64,000 bases of DNA, taken from NCBI RefSeq assembly GCF_014695585.1, contig NZ_JACJON010000073.1, positions 124,001-188,000 on the forward strand, in the 5' to 3' direction. Shown piece by piece: positions 16,372 to 26,546 of the stretch. Origin of the DNA: Microcoleus sp. FACHB-831. GTDB taxonomy: Bacteria > Cyanobacteriota > Cyanobacteriia > Cyanobacteriales > FACHB-T130. The translations under genes were made by a program, and so were the position numbers. The notes beneath the pieces were generated by a model, which did not search any database, was not told the origin of the DNA, and saw only the letters and a list, made by a program, of their open reading frames with translations. Position 1 is the stretch's first letter. Every line of letters starts with the position of its first letter.

Positions 16372-19300
16372 ATGCAAAAAAATTGGGATGACTATGGATA
16401 CGGAATGGCTCTATTGGGTACTACTCTCCTAGTGCTTCTACTATGGCCGAGTTTATTGCCAAATCTTTTAGCAGGTAGCAATTTTATACCTCACGGGCAT
16501 TGCTACCTGTGGAAACCAGATCTGGTATGGCTGCACATAGTCTCAGATTCTCTCATCGGACTAGCCTACGTCTCAATTTCATTGACGCTAGCGTATTTAG
16601 TCCACAGAGCTAGGCGCGATATTCCCTACCACTGGATGTTTTTAGCATTCGGATTATTCATAATCGCCTGTGGCGCTACCCACTTTATGGAAGTGTGGAC
16701 GCTGTGGCATCCTACTTATTGGCTATCGGGAAGTATTAAATTAATTACCGCGAGCGCTAGCATAACTACAGCGATCGCGCTGCCGCCCTTAATACCTCAA
16801 ATTTTAGCACTCGTTGCAGCCGCCAAAACATCAGAAGAGCGCAGATTAAAACTAGAAACTGCCAACAAAGAACTAGAGGCGCTATATGAAAAACTCAAAC
16901 GACTCGACCAGGTTAAAACAGAATTTTTTGCCAATGTTAGCCACGAGTTACGCACGCCTCTCACCCTAATTTTAGAGCCAAGCGAAAAGCTAATTAAAGC
17001 TGAACTTACCAACGAACAACACCACTACTTAGAAATAATAAACCGCAACGCCCGTCTCCTGCTCAAGCGCGTCAACGATTTGCTTGACATCTCCAAACTG
17101 GAAGCAGGAAAAATGACCTTGGACTATGCCCTTGTTGACGTAGCGGAACTGGTACGCATAACTTGCGCCCACTTCGATACGTTGGCAGCGCTAAGAAAAA
17201 TATCATTTTCTGTAGAAACGCCCCCATCATTATTTGCACAAATAGATCCTGAAAAATTTCAAGGCATCTGTTTTAATCTCCTCTCCAATGCGTTCAAATT
17301 TACCCCAGAAGGAGGCAGCATAAGTTGCATTTTTAAGGAAGTGGGAGTTGAGCAAGATGGGATAAATAATAGCGTTTATAAAAAATCAGAAACAATTGAA
17401 CCCGATCGGCACATCCAAAGTGCAAGCTCAAAAATCAAAAGTTCGCATTGTGAACTTATTGTTCAAGACAGCGGTGAAGGCGTAGCGCCAAATCTTAGAA
17501 ACATAATTTTCGAGCGCTATCAACAAGGGGAAGTCAATTCCAGCCACAGCATTGGAGGCAGCGGTCTTGGTTTAGCTATAGTCAAAGAATTCGTCGAATT
17601 GCACAAAGGCGCGATCGCAGTCGGTGAAGCCCCTGAAGGTGGAGCGAGTTTTACAGTCAAGCTACCCCTCGTTGCGCCCCTTGGGGAGAGCGCCAACCTT
17701 GTAGAGATGCCAATTTATCGCGTCTTGGAAAGTAGGAAACTAGAAGAGTGGCAGATTGTAGAGGCTAACAGTGCAACATCTCTACAATCCAATCCAAAAT
17801 CCAAAAAATCCAAAATTCCAAATCCTAATTCCCCCCTAGTGTTGGTGGTAGAAGACAATCTGGACCTGAACAGGTTGATCGCCGATACATTAGCGGGTGA
17901 GTTCATAGTCGCTAGCGCTTTCGATGGACGCGAAGGCTTAGAAAAAGCAATCCAGCTCAACCCCGATTTAATTCTCACCGACATGATGATGGCTCATCTA
18001 AACGGCGAACAACTGGTGCGCGAAATACGCCTACGCCCCGAACTAGAAAGCATCCCCATTATCTTGCTAACAGCTAAAGCCGACGATGCCCTGCGCGTTC
18101 AGATGTTGCGAGAGGGCGCCCAAGACTACCTGATGAAACCATTTTGGGCTGAAGAATTACTCGCACGGGTTAACAACCTCATCGCCATAAAGCGCGTCCG
18201 CGAGGTACTCCAACAGGAAGTAGTTAGCAAAAACCAGGACTTAGCGGTATTAGCCAACGAGGTGACATCAGCCAAACGCGAACTGCAAAAACTGGCATCT
18301 GAGTTAGAAATCCGCGTGCAGGAACGCACTGCCGAGTTACAAGCAGCTAATAAACTGTTGCAAGAAGAAATAGCTGAACGCCAGCGGACAGCAAGCGAAC
18401 TATACAAGGAAAGAGAACGTTTCCGGAGCTACTTCGCTCTGCCTCTAGTGGGTATCGCCATTACTTCACCAGAAAAAGGGTGGCTCGAAGTTAACGACAA
18501 ATTGTGCGACATATTGGGGTATTCCAGACAGCAGCTCATGTCGATGAACTGGGCAGAGTTAACTCATCCCGACGATTTGGCAAGTGATGTGGAGCAGTTT
18601 AACCGACTATTGGTGGGTGAAATTCAAGGCTATTGCCTTGATAAACGTTTTATCCGCAAAAACGGGCAGACTATTCACGCTAGCATTTCAGCTGGCTGCG
18701 TGCGTCGCGCTGATGGCTCGGTCGATTACGTGGTGGCTCTGATTGAGGACATCACCATTCGCAAGCAAGCTATAGGGCTGCTGCTAGAGCGTGAATCTAT
18801 TCTTCGCAGTTTTTACAACAGCGCTCCGCTGATGATGGGAGTAGTTGAGCTGGTTGATGATGATATCCTGCATATTTCTGATAACGCAACGAGCGCGAAG
18901 TTGTTTGGGCTAACGCCAGAGGCGATGCAAAATCGGCTTGCCAGCGAAATCGGATTACCGCCAAACTACCTGCAAATGTGGATTGAGCGCTATCGTTCTG
19001 CTGGTGAGGCTAAGGCTCCTATACGCTTTGAATATACTCACGAAAATGGCGAGGGTAGTAGTTGGCTGGCAGCCACAGTTTGCCCAATTGTTACAAGTTC
19101 TGAGGATAGTCAGAGATTTTGTTATGTGGTTGAGGACATTACCTCGCGCAAGCAGGCTGAGGAAGAGATTCGCACTTTGAACGCAGAACTTGAACAGCGA
19201 GTCATCGAACGTACAGCACAACTGGAAGCTGCCAACAAAAGTAAGGATGAACTGCTGCTGCTGGAGCAGAAGGCACGCAAACAAGCTGAAATGACAGGGC

Positions 19301-20511
19301 TGGCTTTAGCCCAGTCTGAGGCGCGTTACCGGGCGATTGGCGAGTCGATTCCGTATGGTGTGTGGATGTGCGATAAACATGGGGGGATTATCTACGTCAG
19401 CGACTCTTTTCTTCAGTTAATTGGCGTGAGTTTAGAGGAGTGTCAGGCGAAAGGGTGGACAAATTGGCTGCCGCAAGATGATGTAGAACCCGCGATCGCT
19501 GCGTGGAAAAACTCTATTGAAAATAGCAATTTTTGGGACTACGAGTACAAAATTTTAGGTACGGATGGTCGTCACTATGCCATCTTGAGTCGTGGAGTAC
19601 CCGTGCGGGATGCGGCGGGCGAAATCGCCTGTTGGGTGGGGATTAATTTGGATATCACCGAGCGCAAAAAGTTGCAAGAAGCGCTAAAACAACAGACAGA
19701 GGAATTAGAGCGAGCAAGTCGCCTGAAGGATGAATTTTTGGCAATTGTCTCCCACGAACTGCGAACGCCGATTAATTGCGTCCTTGGGTGGGCTACTTTG
19801 TTGCGTACCCGGAAGTTTAATGAAGCCAAGGCAGATATGGCCCTCGAAACCATAGAACGCAATGCGCGATCGCAGACTCAGTTGATTGAAGATATCTTGG
19901 ATATCTCGCGCATGAGTCGCAATGACCTCCAGCTAAAGCTTGGACCCGTTAACCTCGTGCCTCCGATCCAAGCGGCAATTAATGCAATTGCACCTCAAGC
20001 TGAAGCTAAGGCAATTCAACTAATATCTTTTATTGAACCAAGAGCCGTTATTGTCAGCGGTGATAGCAAACGCTTGCAGCAGGTAGCGAGCAATTTACTC
20101 TCCAACGCTATCAAGTTCACCCAGGATGGCGGGCGTGTTGAAATCGAATTGTCAGTAGTAACGGGCAATGGTGAATTGGGAATGGGCGATGGGGAAGAGG
20201 CAGAGATTCTCCAATCCAAAATCGAACAATCGCCAATCCCGTATGTCAAGATGCGGGTAAGCGATAGCGGCAAAGGTATAAGCGCCAGCTTTATGCCCTA
20301 TGTCTTCGATTTGTTTCGCCAGGAAAATGGCGGTATCAGGCGATCGCATGGTGGACTTGGGCTGGGATTAGCCATTGTGCGTCACCTGGTAGAACTGCAC
20401 GGTGGTGACATCACCATCCACAGCGCTGGTGTTGGGCAGGGAACCACTTTTATCGTAAAGCTACCACTCTTGCAACAAGACTTCCCACCCTTGAGTGTAA
20501 AAATGTTATAG
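16372..20511 (+). CDS. Ethylene-receptor-like hybrid histidine kinase with two kinase cores
   Basis: Numbering is from ATG 16372 (a TTG at 16339 would add 11 residues). Three N-terminal helices (about 10-150) match the ethylene-binding domain of plant ETR1: Asp59, Tyr66, Ile97, Cys100 and His104 lie at the positions of ETR1 D25, Y32, I62, C65 and H69, the last two in CGATH, so a copper-bound ethylene sensor is likely. Next come HisKA (SHELRTPL, His191), HATPase, a receiver with Asp537, a coiled coil, three PAS-like domains, a second HisKA (His1128) and a second HATPase. Such fusions are large but typical of cyanobacteria; two complete kinase cores are less usual. Repeat-derived inserts lie before the receiver and inside the last HATPase. 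The next gene is a paralogue of its C-terminal kinase. Confidence 0.9.
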   Translation: MQKNWDDYGYGMALLGTTLLVLLLWPSLLPNLLAGSNFIPHGHCYLWKPDLVWLHIVSDSLIGLAYVSISLTLAYLVHRARRDIPYHWMFLAFGLFIIACGATHFMEVWTLWHPTYWLSGSIKLITASASITTAIALPPLIPQILALVAAAKTSEERRLKLETANKELEALYEKLKRLDQVKTEFFANVSHELRTPLTLILEPSEKLIKAELTNEQHHYLEIINRNARLLLKRVNDLLDISKLEAGKMTLDYALVDVAELVRITCAHFDTLAALRKISFSVETPPSLFAQIDPEKFQGICFNLLSNAFKFTPEGGSISCIFKEVGVEQDGINNSVYKKSETIEPDRHIQSASSKIKSSHCELIVQDSGEGVAPNLRNIIFERYQQGEVNSSHSIGGSGLGLAIVKEFVELHKGAIAVGEAPEGGASFTVKLPLVAPLGESANLVEMPIYRVLESRKLEEWQIVEANSATSLQSNPKSKKSKIPNPNSPLVLVVEDNLDLNRLIADTLAGEFIVASAFDGREGLEKAIQLNPDLILTDMMMAHLNGEQLVREIRLRPELESIPIILLTAKADDALRVQMLREGAQDYLMKPFWAEELLARVNNLIAIKRVREVLQQEVVSKNQDLAVLANEVTSAKRELQKLASELEIRVQERTAELQAANKLLQEEIAERQRTASELYKERERFRSYFALPLVGIAITSPEKGWLEVNDKLCDILGYSRQQLMSMNWAELTHPDDLASDVEQFNRLLVGEIQGYCLDKRFIRKNGQTIHASISAGCVRRADGSVDYVVALIEDITIRKQAIGLLLERESILRSFYNSAPLMMGVVELVDDDILHISDNATSAKLFGLTPEAMQNRLASEIGLPPNYLQMWIERYRSAGEAKAPIRFEYTHENGEGSSWLAATVCPIVTSSEDSQRFCYVVEDITSRKQAEEEIRTLNAELEQRVIERTAQLEAANKSKDELLLLEQKARKQAEMTGLALAQSEARYRAIGESIPYGVWMCDKHGGIIYVSDSFLQLIGVSLEECQAKGWTNWLPQDDVEPAIAAWKNSIENSNFWDYEYKILGTDGRHYAILSRGVPVRDAAGEIACWVGINLDITERKKLQEALKQQTEELERASRLKDEFLAIVSHELRTPINCVLGWATLLRTRKFNEAKADMALETIERNARSQTQLIEDILDISRMSRNDLQLKLGPVNLVPPIQAAINAIAPQAEAKAIQLISFIEPRAVIVSGDSKRLQQVASNLLSNAIKFTQDGGRVEIELSVVTGNGELGMGDGEEAEILQSKIEQSPIPYVKMRVSDSGKGISASFMPYVFDLFRQENGGIRRSHGGLGLGLAIVRHLVELHGGDITIHSAGVGQGTTFIVKLPLLQQDFPPLSVKML

Positions 20512-20752
20512 CTAAAAACAGGCTGTACTCTTTTCCCCAAAAGCAGGTGGTAAAAGATGTTTTTAGGTTAATAATCTGTTTCACATTTAATTTAACTAAA
20601 GGCACTAACTAAAAATCTTGAAGCACATAGCTTTTATTTGTTTTGCATGACAGCGCTCGTTTCCAGGCAGAGTTTGGGAATGCTTTTGACTTGTTTAGCA
20701 TAAAACAAGCGAATACAGTGAACTTATCGGGGGGCTGGCCGCTATTTCCAAG

Positions 20753-22729
20753 ATGACAGAAACAAAGCAGGCTAATACATATCCCCCTCTGGTGGAGAGT
20801 CTTCCAGAGGCACAAGGACACCAAGAACGCGCAGCCTTGATTCGCGAACAAGCGGCTCGGACTCTAGCGGAGGCGACCCAATGGCGGTTTGCCTTTTTGG
20901 CCGAAGCAAGTACGCTGCTAGCCGCATCCCTCGACTATGAGACAACCCTTGCTAATGTGGCTGATTTGGTAGTGCCCCATCTAGCTGACTGGTGCTTTGT
21001 TTATGTGGTTGGGGAAGATAAGTCTATCAGCCAAGTGGCAGTAGCTCATATAGATAAAGACAAGGTGAAACAGGCGCAAAAACTGCATGGCCGCTACCCG
21101 CCCGATCCTAACGCACCGCGTGGCGTAGCAGGAGTATTGCGTAATGGCAAGTCAGAGATTTACGCCGAAGTATCAGAAGCACAGTTAGAGGAAGTAGCCC
21201 GCGATCGCGAACACTTGGAAATTCTTAAGAAAGTGCAGATCAAATCCGTGATGCTGGTGCCGATGAAGGCACGCGGGCAAACGCTGGGCGCGATCGCCTT
21301 TATCACCTCAGAATCAGATCGTCATTATGCAGCAGACGATCTGGCTTTGGCAGAAGACCTAGCCAGCCGCGCCGCCCTAGCTGTAGATAATGCCCGACTA
21401 TATCGCGAAGCAGAACTTGCTGCCTATCGCACTGCCCGCTTGCAAGCAGTGACGGTCGCCCTCGGATCGGCTATCACAGTAGCACGGGTGGCTGAAGTTG
21501 TGGTTGAACAAGCGATCGCTTCTTTGAGTGCATCTTGTGGCTTAATTGCCTTGCTCAATGAAACCGAACATACTCTAGAAATTGTGCATGCGATTGGCTA
21601 TCCTATTGAGCTAGCCGAAGCCTGGAGCAGTTTCCATATAAACACGCCAGTTCCCCTAGCCGAATCCGTGCAAACTGGCGAAGCCATTTTCATACCAACC
21701 AAGCAAGTCTGGGATCAACGCTATCCACACCTAGCCTCAGCCGCCACCATTACAGGCAACCGCGCTTTCGCTGCTATCCCGCTGATGGTGGATGGGCAGG
21801 CAGTAGGGGCGATGGGGCTAAGTTTCGATGACTCCAAGCACTTTGGTGCGGATGATTGTGCTTTCATGGTGTCACTCGCCCAGCAGTGTGCCCAAGCTAT
21901 GGAACGCGCCTATTTATACGAAGCTGAACAGCGGGCACGCGAGGCGGCGGAGGCGTCCAACCGCATGAAGGACGAGTTCCTGGCTATTGTTTCCCACGAA
22001 CTGCGGACACCCCTCAATTCAATGTTGGGCTGGGCTAGTTTGTTGCGTAGTCGCAAGTTTGATGAAGCCACTACAGCACGCGCTATAGAAACTATTGAGC
22101 GCAATGCTAAGTTGCAGAAACAACTGATTGAAGACATCTTGGATGTCTCGCGCATGATGCAGGGTCAAATGCGTTTGAATATTCAGCCAGTTCCACTAGC
22201 ACAGGTGATTCAAGACTCTATTCACGGCCTAGTGCCATCGGCGCAGGCAAAGTCGATTCAACTTTTGTCCTCTATTAAAAATGAAGGGGCGATGGTTGCG
22301 GGCGACCAGAACCGCTTGCAGCAGGTGGTGTGGAACCTTCTCGGCAATGCCATCAAGTTTACTCCGTCGGGCGGGCGCGTTGAGATCGAATTATCTGTAG
22401 TTATGGGGAATGGGGAAGAGGAAGAGATTCCCCATTCCCCATTCCAAAATCCAAACTCCAAAATCGAACAATCCCCCATTTCCTATGCTCAGATTCGGGT
22501 GAGCGATACTGGTAATGGCATCAGCCCCAGCTTTCTGCCATTTGTTTTCGAGCGCTTCCGCCAGGAAAATAGCAGTACTACGCGATCGCATGGTGGACTC
22601 GGGCTGGGACTGGCGATCGTGCGCCAACTGGTAGAACTACACGGCGGTATGGTAGCTGCTGACAGCCTCGGCGTTGGGCTAGGAGCCACTTTCACCGTCT
22701 TGCTGCCACTCCTGAAAAAGACTAAGTAA
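20753..22729 (+). CDS. GAF-domain sensor histidine kinase
   Basis: The 658-residue protein has two GAF domains (about 45-220 and 225-385) and a short coiled coil. A HisKA domain with SHELRTPLNSMLGW (phosphoacceptor His415) follows, then a HATPase with GGLGLGLAIVRQLVELHGG. There is no transmembrane segment, so it is cytoplasmic. The kinase module is a close paralogue of the C-terminal core of the preceding ethylene-receptor-like gene; both even carry a repeat-derived insert at the same place in the HATPase, ending SKIEQSPI. That points to tandem duplication. It has no receiver domain and no response regulator next to it, so the partner is unknown. Confidence 0.92.
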   Translation: MTETKQANTYPPLVESLPEAQGHQERAALIREQAARTLAEATQWRFAFLAEASTLLAASLDYETTLANVADLVVPHLADWCFVYVVGEDKSISQVAVAHIDKDKVKQAQKLHGRYPPDPNAPRGVAGVLRNGKSEIYAEVSEAQLEEVARDREHLEILKKVQIKSVMLVPMKARGQTLGAIAFITSESDRHYAADDLALAEDLASRAALAVDNARLYREAELAAYRTARLQAVTVALGSAITVARVAEVVVEQAIASLSASCGLIALLNETEHTLEIVHAIGYPIELAEAWSSFHINTPVPLAESVQTGEAIFIPTKQVWDQRYPHLASAATITGNRAFAAIPLMVDGQAVGAMGLSFDDSKHFGADDCAFMVSLAQQCAQAMERAYLYEAEQRAREAAEASNRMKDEFLAIVSHELRTPLNSMLGWASLLRSRKFDEATTARAIETIERNAKLQKQLIEDILDVSRMMQGQMRLNIQPVPLAQVIQDSIHGLVPSAQAKSIQLLSSIKNEGAMVAGDQNRLQQVVWNLLGNAIKFTPSGGRVEIELSVVMGNGEEEEIPHSPFQNPNSKIEQSPISYAQIRVSDTGNGISPSFLPFVFERFRQENSSTTRSHGGLGLGLAIVRQLVELHGGMVAADSLGVGLGATFTVLLPLLKKTK

Positions 22730-23236
22730 CGTTGACTTCAGGCTGAGTAAAAGAAAGATTTTAATTTTGAATTTTTAACTTATAAATCATAATTGATGAA
22801 TCTCTCTACGAGTCCTCACTCAAACCTAACAATTAATTCAAATCAATAACTTTATAATTGTAGGTATAATTAGCTACTTTTAGATTGGCAAATGCTTGCT
22901 ATTATGTGGGTGTAGAAATAATATTATCTTTGTTTTAATGCCACAGAAACTTTAATTAATAAGTGATTTTACCTAACAGCGATCGCGCGATCGCCAAAAT
23001 AATTTAAATTATAATTTTCTAATTTTGAGAAAATAAATTAGACTCTTTAGCTAAAGATATTTATTTTAATTACTGATTGATAATTTGTAATGTGCTATAA
23101 CGCACTCATTACCACTTTGATAATATTTATAGCAGAGTTTAACTAAATTGGTATAAAAATAAAAAAGCAAAATTCCTAAATACAAATTTAAAATAAATTA
23201 ATAATTTCTAAATCAACCTAAAAATTTATAGTTATT
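22730..23236. other. AT-rich intergenic stretch
   Basis: This 507-bp spacer is very AT-rich and has no plausible ORF. One compound HIP1 site (overlapping GCGATCGC copies) lies at 22979-22993. Several A/T runs near 23130-23220 could belong to the promoter of the following gene, but no clear -10/-35 pair stands out. Confidence 0.4.
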
Positions 23237-25876
23237 GTGGACAACCTTTACTGGCTCGACCAGATACAATCGGCTGACCGTCCCCTAGTAGGTGAGAAAG
23301 CTTTTACTCTAGCTGGGTTGTTGCAGGCAGGCTTTCCCGTCCAACCTGGTTTTGTGGTTCCGGCGCCAAACTTTCGGGAATTTCTAGAAAGTATTAATTG
23401 GACAGAGCCGTTGGGCTTCGATCTGCCGCATTCTTCACTGCATCTGGATGTCGATAATCCCCAGCAGTTGCAGCGGGTAGCCAGACAGATTCGCTGCGAA
23501 ATTAAGAATGCTGCTCTACCCCAGTCGTGCGTATCAACATTGGAGGTAGGGTGGAATTGCGTAGCATCAGCCCCATCTTTAGAATGCGCCCCCTCTTTGG
23601 CGCTGCATAACGGACTATTACCCCCAGAAACTTCTGGACTATATGAATCGCACATCTGTTTGCGAGAACCGGAAGCACTGGCTATTAGCCTCAAGCAAAC
23701 ATGGGCAGAGGTCTTTCGTTCGCGCAGTCTATTTTACTGGCAGCGTAGAGGTATCGAGATTCTTCAGCTTTCCTTAGCTGTTTTAGTGCAACCAGCAGCT
23801 AGAGCGATCGCCAGCGGGACTCTAGAACTCATACCCACGGGTTTTGCTATCCAGGCAACATGGGGAGCTAATATTGCCCTTGTCAAGGGTGAAGTGATTC
23901 CAGACTTTTACCTGATACACCCAGAAACCGGGGAGGTGCTATCGAGGGAAATAGGTACAAAAACAAAGGCTTATCGTTTATCTCTCGAACACGCGCAAGC
24001 AGTGAAAAGCAAGAGTGTTCTGCAAGCTTATCTACTCGACGACGAGCAACAAAAACAATACGCCCTAGAAGAAACCTACCGATGCCAGCTAATCGAGTTG
24101 GCAATGCGGCTCAACGCGAACCTGAACAAACCTTTTTACTTAGAGTGGACGCTCTGCAAACTAGAAGATAGTTCCGCAGCGCAACTGTATATCACCAGTA
24201 TTAGTACGGGGGACGAGGGGATTAAGGATGGCAGATTGGGGATTGGCAGAATTCTTCCCCAGCACCCATTGCCCCTACTCCCCAGAGCAGCTCCCAGCTT
24301 TGTCAGTCACGAACCTGCGTCTGTTGCACAAGCGTCGGCGGGTATGTTTCCACCACAGCACCATCACTTAGAAGTTGCTCTTAGTGAAAAGTTAACAACC
24401 GAAAAAGCAGCCAGTCCATTAGTGGATGCTTTCGCAACACTGAATTCTGTTAAGCATGAAGTATTTTCAGCTCAGTCTCTAGAAGCCACGAATTTGATAA
24501 CAGGAGTGGCGGCGGCGTCAGGACGGGTAGTTGCCAAAGCACAAGTGATTCGTGGCGTAAGCCATAATTGGTCAAGTATTCCACCAGGGACGATCATAGT
24601 TGCTAAAAACGTTCACCCGGACTGGCTGGTGCTGCTAAGACACGCTGCGGGTGTTGTTGCCGAACAGGGAGGAATGACTTGCCATGCTGCAATTATTGCT
24701 AGAGAATTGGGCATCCCAGCCGTAGTTGGTGCTGCGGATGCCACCCGACTAATTCAAAGTGGCGAGGATCTGAGGGTGGATGGAGATAAGGGAGAAGTTC
24801 ATATAGGTGACTGGGGAACTGACGACCCCCTTTGGGAATTAGAGGCAATGGGGAACCCGGAGACTGCTATAGGGATTGGGGGCAATGGAGAATGGCAACT
24901 TCCGGCTCCGGACGCCCAATCCTCAATCAGCAATCGCGATTACCCAATTCCGATTGCTACTCAACTACTCGTCAACCTGAATCAGCCAAACTCGATTCAG
25001 CGTGCTGCTAATTTACCAGTGGATGGGGTGGGGTTATTGCGCTCGGAACTGATAGTTCTGGAAGTGCTGGAGGAGCGCACCCCCTTGTGGTGGCTCGAAC
25101 AAGGGCGCAAGCGCGAGTTGGTGCAAAAGCTGACGGAGAAAATATGGCAGTTTGCCCGTGCCTTTGAACCGCGTCCCGTATTTTACCGCTCTTTGGATAT
25201 GCGAGACTCGTTAGCAGTCGCTGCGCTAAATGAGAAATTTCCATCTTCGGCATCGTTCGGATCTACCGAAGTCGATCCGATGCTGGGTATGAGGGGGACA
25301 TTAAGTTATATAGCAGACCCAACTTTATTCGAGATTGAACTGGCTGCTTTAGCTCAGGTATGGGAAAGGTATACAAATGTCAATTTAATTTTGCCTTTTG
25401 TTCGCACTGTTGAGGAGTTTTCCTTTTGTCGGCAAAAAGTTGAGCTAGCTGGGCTGACTGGGCATTCCCAGTTCCAGCTTTGGATTATGGCTGAGGTGCC
25501 TTCTGTGCTGTTTTTACTACCAGAGTATGTAAAAGCTGGGGTGCAGGGGATAGCGATAGGGACGAACGATCTAACACAGTTATTGTTGGGAGTCTCTCGC
25601 GATCAAGCGCATATGGTAGCGGCGTTTAATGAGCGTCATCCAGCAGTGATGAGCGCGATCGCTCAACTAATTGGGGGAGCCAAACAAGCAGGCATACCCT
25701 GCTCGATTTGCGGGGTAGCACCAGCGAGGTATCCAGAAGTGATTGATGCCTTAGTGCGCTGGGGCATTACCTCAATTTCGGTCGAAGTGGATGCGGTTGA
25801 GCGAACATACAGCGCGATCGCCAGAGCTGAACAACGCCTAATTTTAGAAGCAGCCCGTCGTCAGTTAGAGAATTAG
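23237..25876 (+). CDS. PEP synthase/PPDK-like protein with degenerate N-terminal domain
   Basis: The 879-residue protein has the order of phosphoenolpyruvate synthases. The N-terminal nucleotide-binding part begins with a GEKAFTLAGLLQAGFPV motif. The swivelling phosphohistidine domain reads GGMTCHAAIIARELGIP (His483). The C-terminal barrel has GVGLLRSELI, DPMLGMRG, AIGTNDLTQLLLG, and the acid-base Cys825 in SICG. The usual Arg-Ser-Ser and glycine-rich ATP-grasp segments are hard to find: this part is shorter and divergent, so ATP binding may be lost. Two low-complexity inserts at about 328-352 and 535-570 flank the swivelling domain. It may be a catalytically altered homologue. The start is GTG with no clear ribosome-binding site. 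Confidence 0.82.
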   Translation: MDNLYWLDQIQSADRPLVGEKAFTLAGLLQAGFPVQPGFVVPAPNFREFLESINWTEPLGFDLPHSSLHLDVDNPQQLQRVARQIRCEIKNAALPQSCVSTLEVGWNCVASAPSLECAPSLALHNGLLPPETSGLYESHICLREPEALAISLKQTWAEVFRSRSLFYWQRRGIEILQLSLAVLVQPAARAIASGTLELIPTGFAIQATWGANIALVKGEVIPDFYLIHPETGEVLSREIGTKTKAYRLSLEHAQAVKSKSVLQAYLLDDEQQKQYALEETYRCQLIELAMRLNANLNKPFYLEWTLCKLEDSSAAQLYITSISTGDEGIKDGRLGIGRILPQHPLPLLPRAAPSFVSHEPASVAQASAGMFPPQHHHLEVALSEKLTTEKAASPLVDAFATLNSVKHEVFSAQSLEATNLITGVAAASGRVVAKAQVIRGVSHNWSSIPPGTIIVAKNVHPDWLVLLRHAAGVVAEQGGMTCHAAIIARELGIPAVVGAADATRLIQSGEDLRVDGDKGEVHIGDWGTDDPLWELEAMGNPETAIGIGGNGEWQLPAPDAQSSISNRDYPIPIATQLLVNLNQPNSIQRAANLPVDGVGLLRSELIVLEVLEERTPLWWLEQGRKRELVQKLTEKIWQFARAFEPRPVFYRSLDMRDSLAVAALNEKFPSSASFGSTEVDPMLGMRGTLSYIADPTLFEIELAALAQVWERYTNVNLILPFVRTVEEFSFCRQKVELAGLTGHSQFQLWIMAEVPSVLFLLPEYVKAGVQGIAIGTNDLTQLLLGVSRDQAHMVAAFNERHPAVMSAIAQLIGGAKQAGIPCSICGVAPARYPEVIDALVRWGITSISVEVDAVERTYSAIARAEQRLILEAARRQLEN

Positions 25877-25896
25877 CCATTTCCTTTTTCTTAGCT

Positions 25897-25931
25897 CCCC
25901 ACGTTCCCATGCTCTGTCTGGGAATGTGGGG
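25897..25931. terminator. Hairpin between convergent genes
   Basis: CCCCACGTTCCCA pairs with TGGGAATGTGGGG across a nine-base loop, with one G-T pair. It sits 20 bp after the PEP-synthase-like stop and faces the leftward baeRF fragment. It resembles a dispersed GGGAACG-type palindrome common in cyanobacterial spacers, so it may be a repeat rather than a dedicated terminator. Confidence 0.55.
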
Positions 25932-26012
25932 GCAAGGGGGGAACAAAATATCACTTCAATAACAGAAGATTACCCATTTCCCCCCTTAAAACAAGAAAGT
26001 TACAAGCGCTAA

Positions 26013-26546
26013 TTAATAGCGGTAAATAGCCGCTACAGGAGCTTCATCCGGTACTTTCTCAGGATCGACAGCATAGACAGTGCCACCATTCAACAACGTA
26101 TGAATAGCAGCAAAATCCAACATATCCTCATCGTCCGGCTGTGGTTCCGGGTGTAAATCTACAGTCATCGAATCTGGGTCAAAGCGCCCCCATTGATGCT
26201 GACCTAACGCCACAAATAAAGCATCAACCCGTTGATAATAAGCAGATTGGATGACTTCTTTTAGATCGTGAGAAGCTTTGCCAGTATCAGAGCCAGCTAG
26301 TTCCTTATACTGCTCTACTGCCCGCTCAATGCTCTGCTGAAAGATAGGCTCAACAATTGGCCAAGCTTGTTGCTGCAATTCTTCTGGCTTGAGAATTTCC
26401 GGATTTCCAGTAATACCTTCTTCCACTAAATGTTGATAAGTATTCGCTTCTTTGTAAACCGGGAAAAGATACTCAACTCCCGCCAACACTAAAGGCGATT
26501 TCTTATTCCGCAGGAAGTCGTGCAAGGCACCATCAATCAGATAGAA
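26013..26546 (-). pseudogene. 3' fragment of a baeRF-like gene
   Basis: The frame matches the C-terminal half of the intact paralogue at 27249-28406: LHDFLRN.KSPLVLAGV, then the HQWGRFDPDSM and GGTVYAVDPEKVPD blocks, ending VAAIYRY. The longest open reading starts at a TTG (26525), but homology continues upstream in frame through FYLIDGAL to 26546. A TAA interrupts it there, next to transposase-derived DNA. So it is a 5'-truncated remnant. Its missing 5' half matches the remnant at 28587-28847, suggesting both come from one gene split by insertion. Any product would lack the first two domains. Confidence 0.75.

Noticed and set aside
25897..25931. Hairpin as evidence of a mobile element end
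   Set aside because: It matches a dispersed spacer palindrome and has no partner copy flanking the baeRF region.
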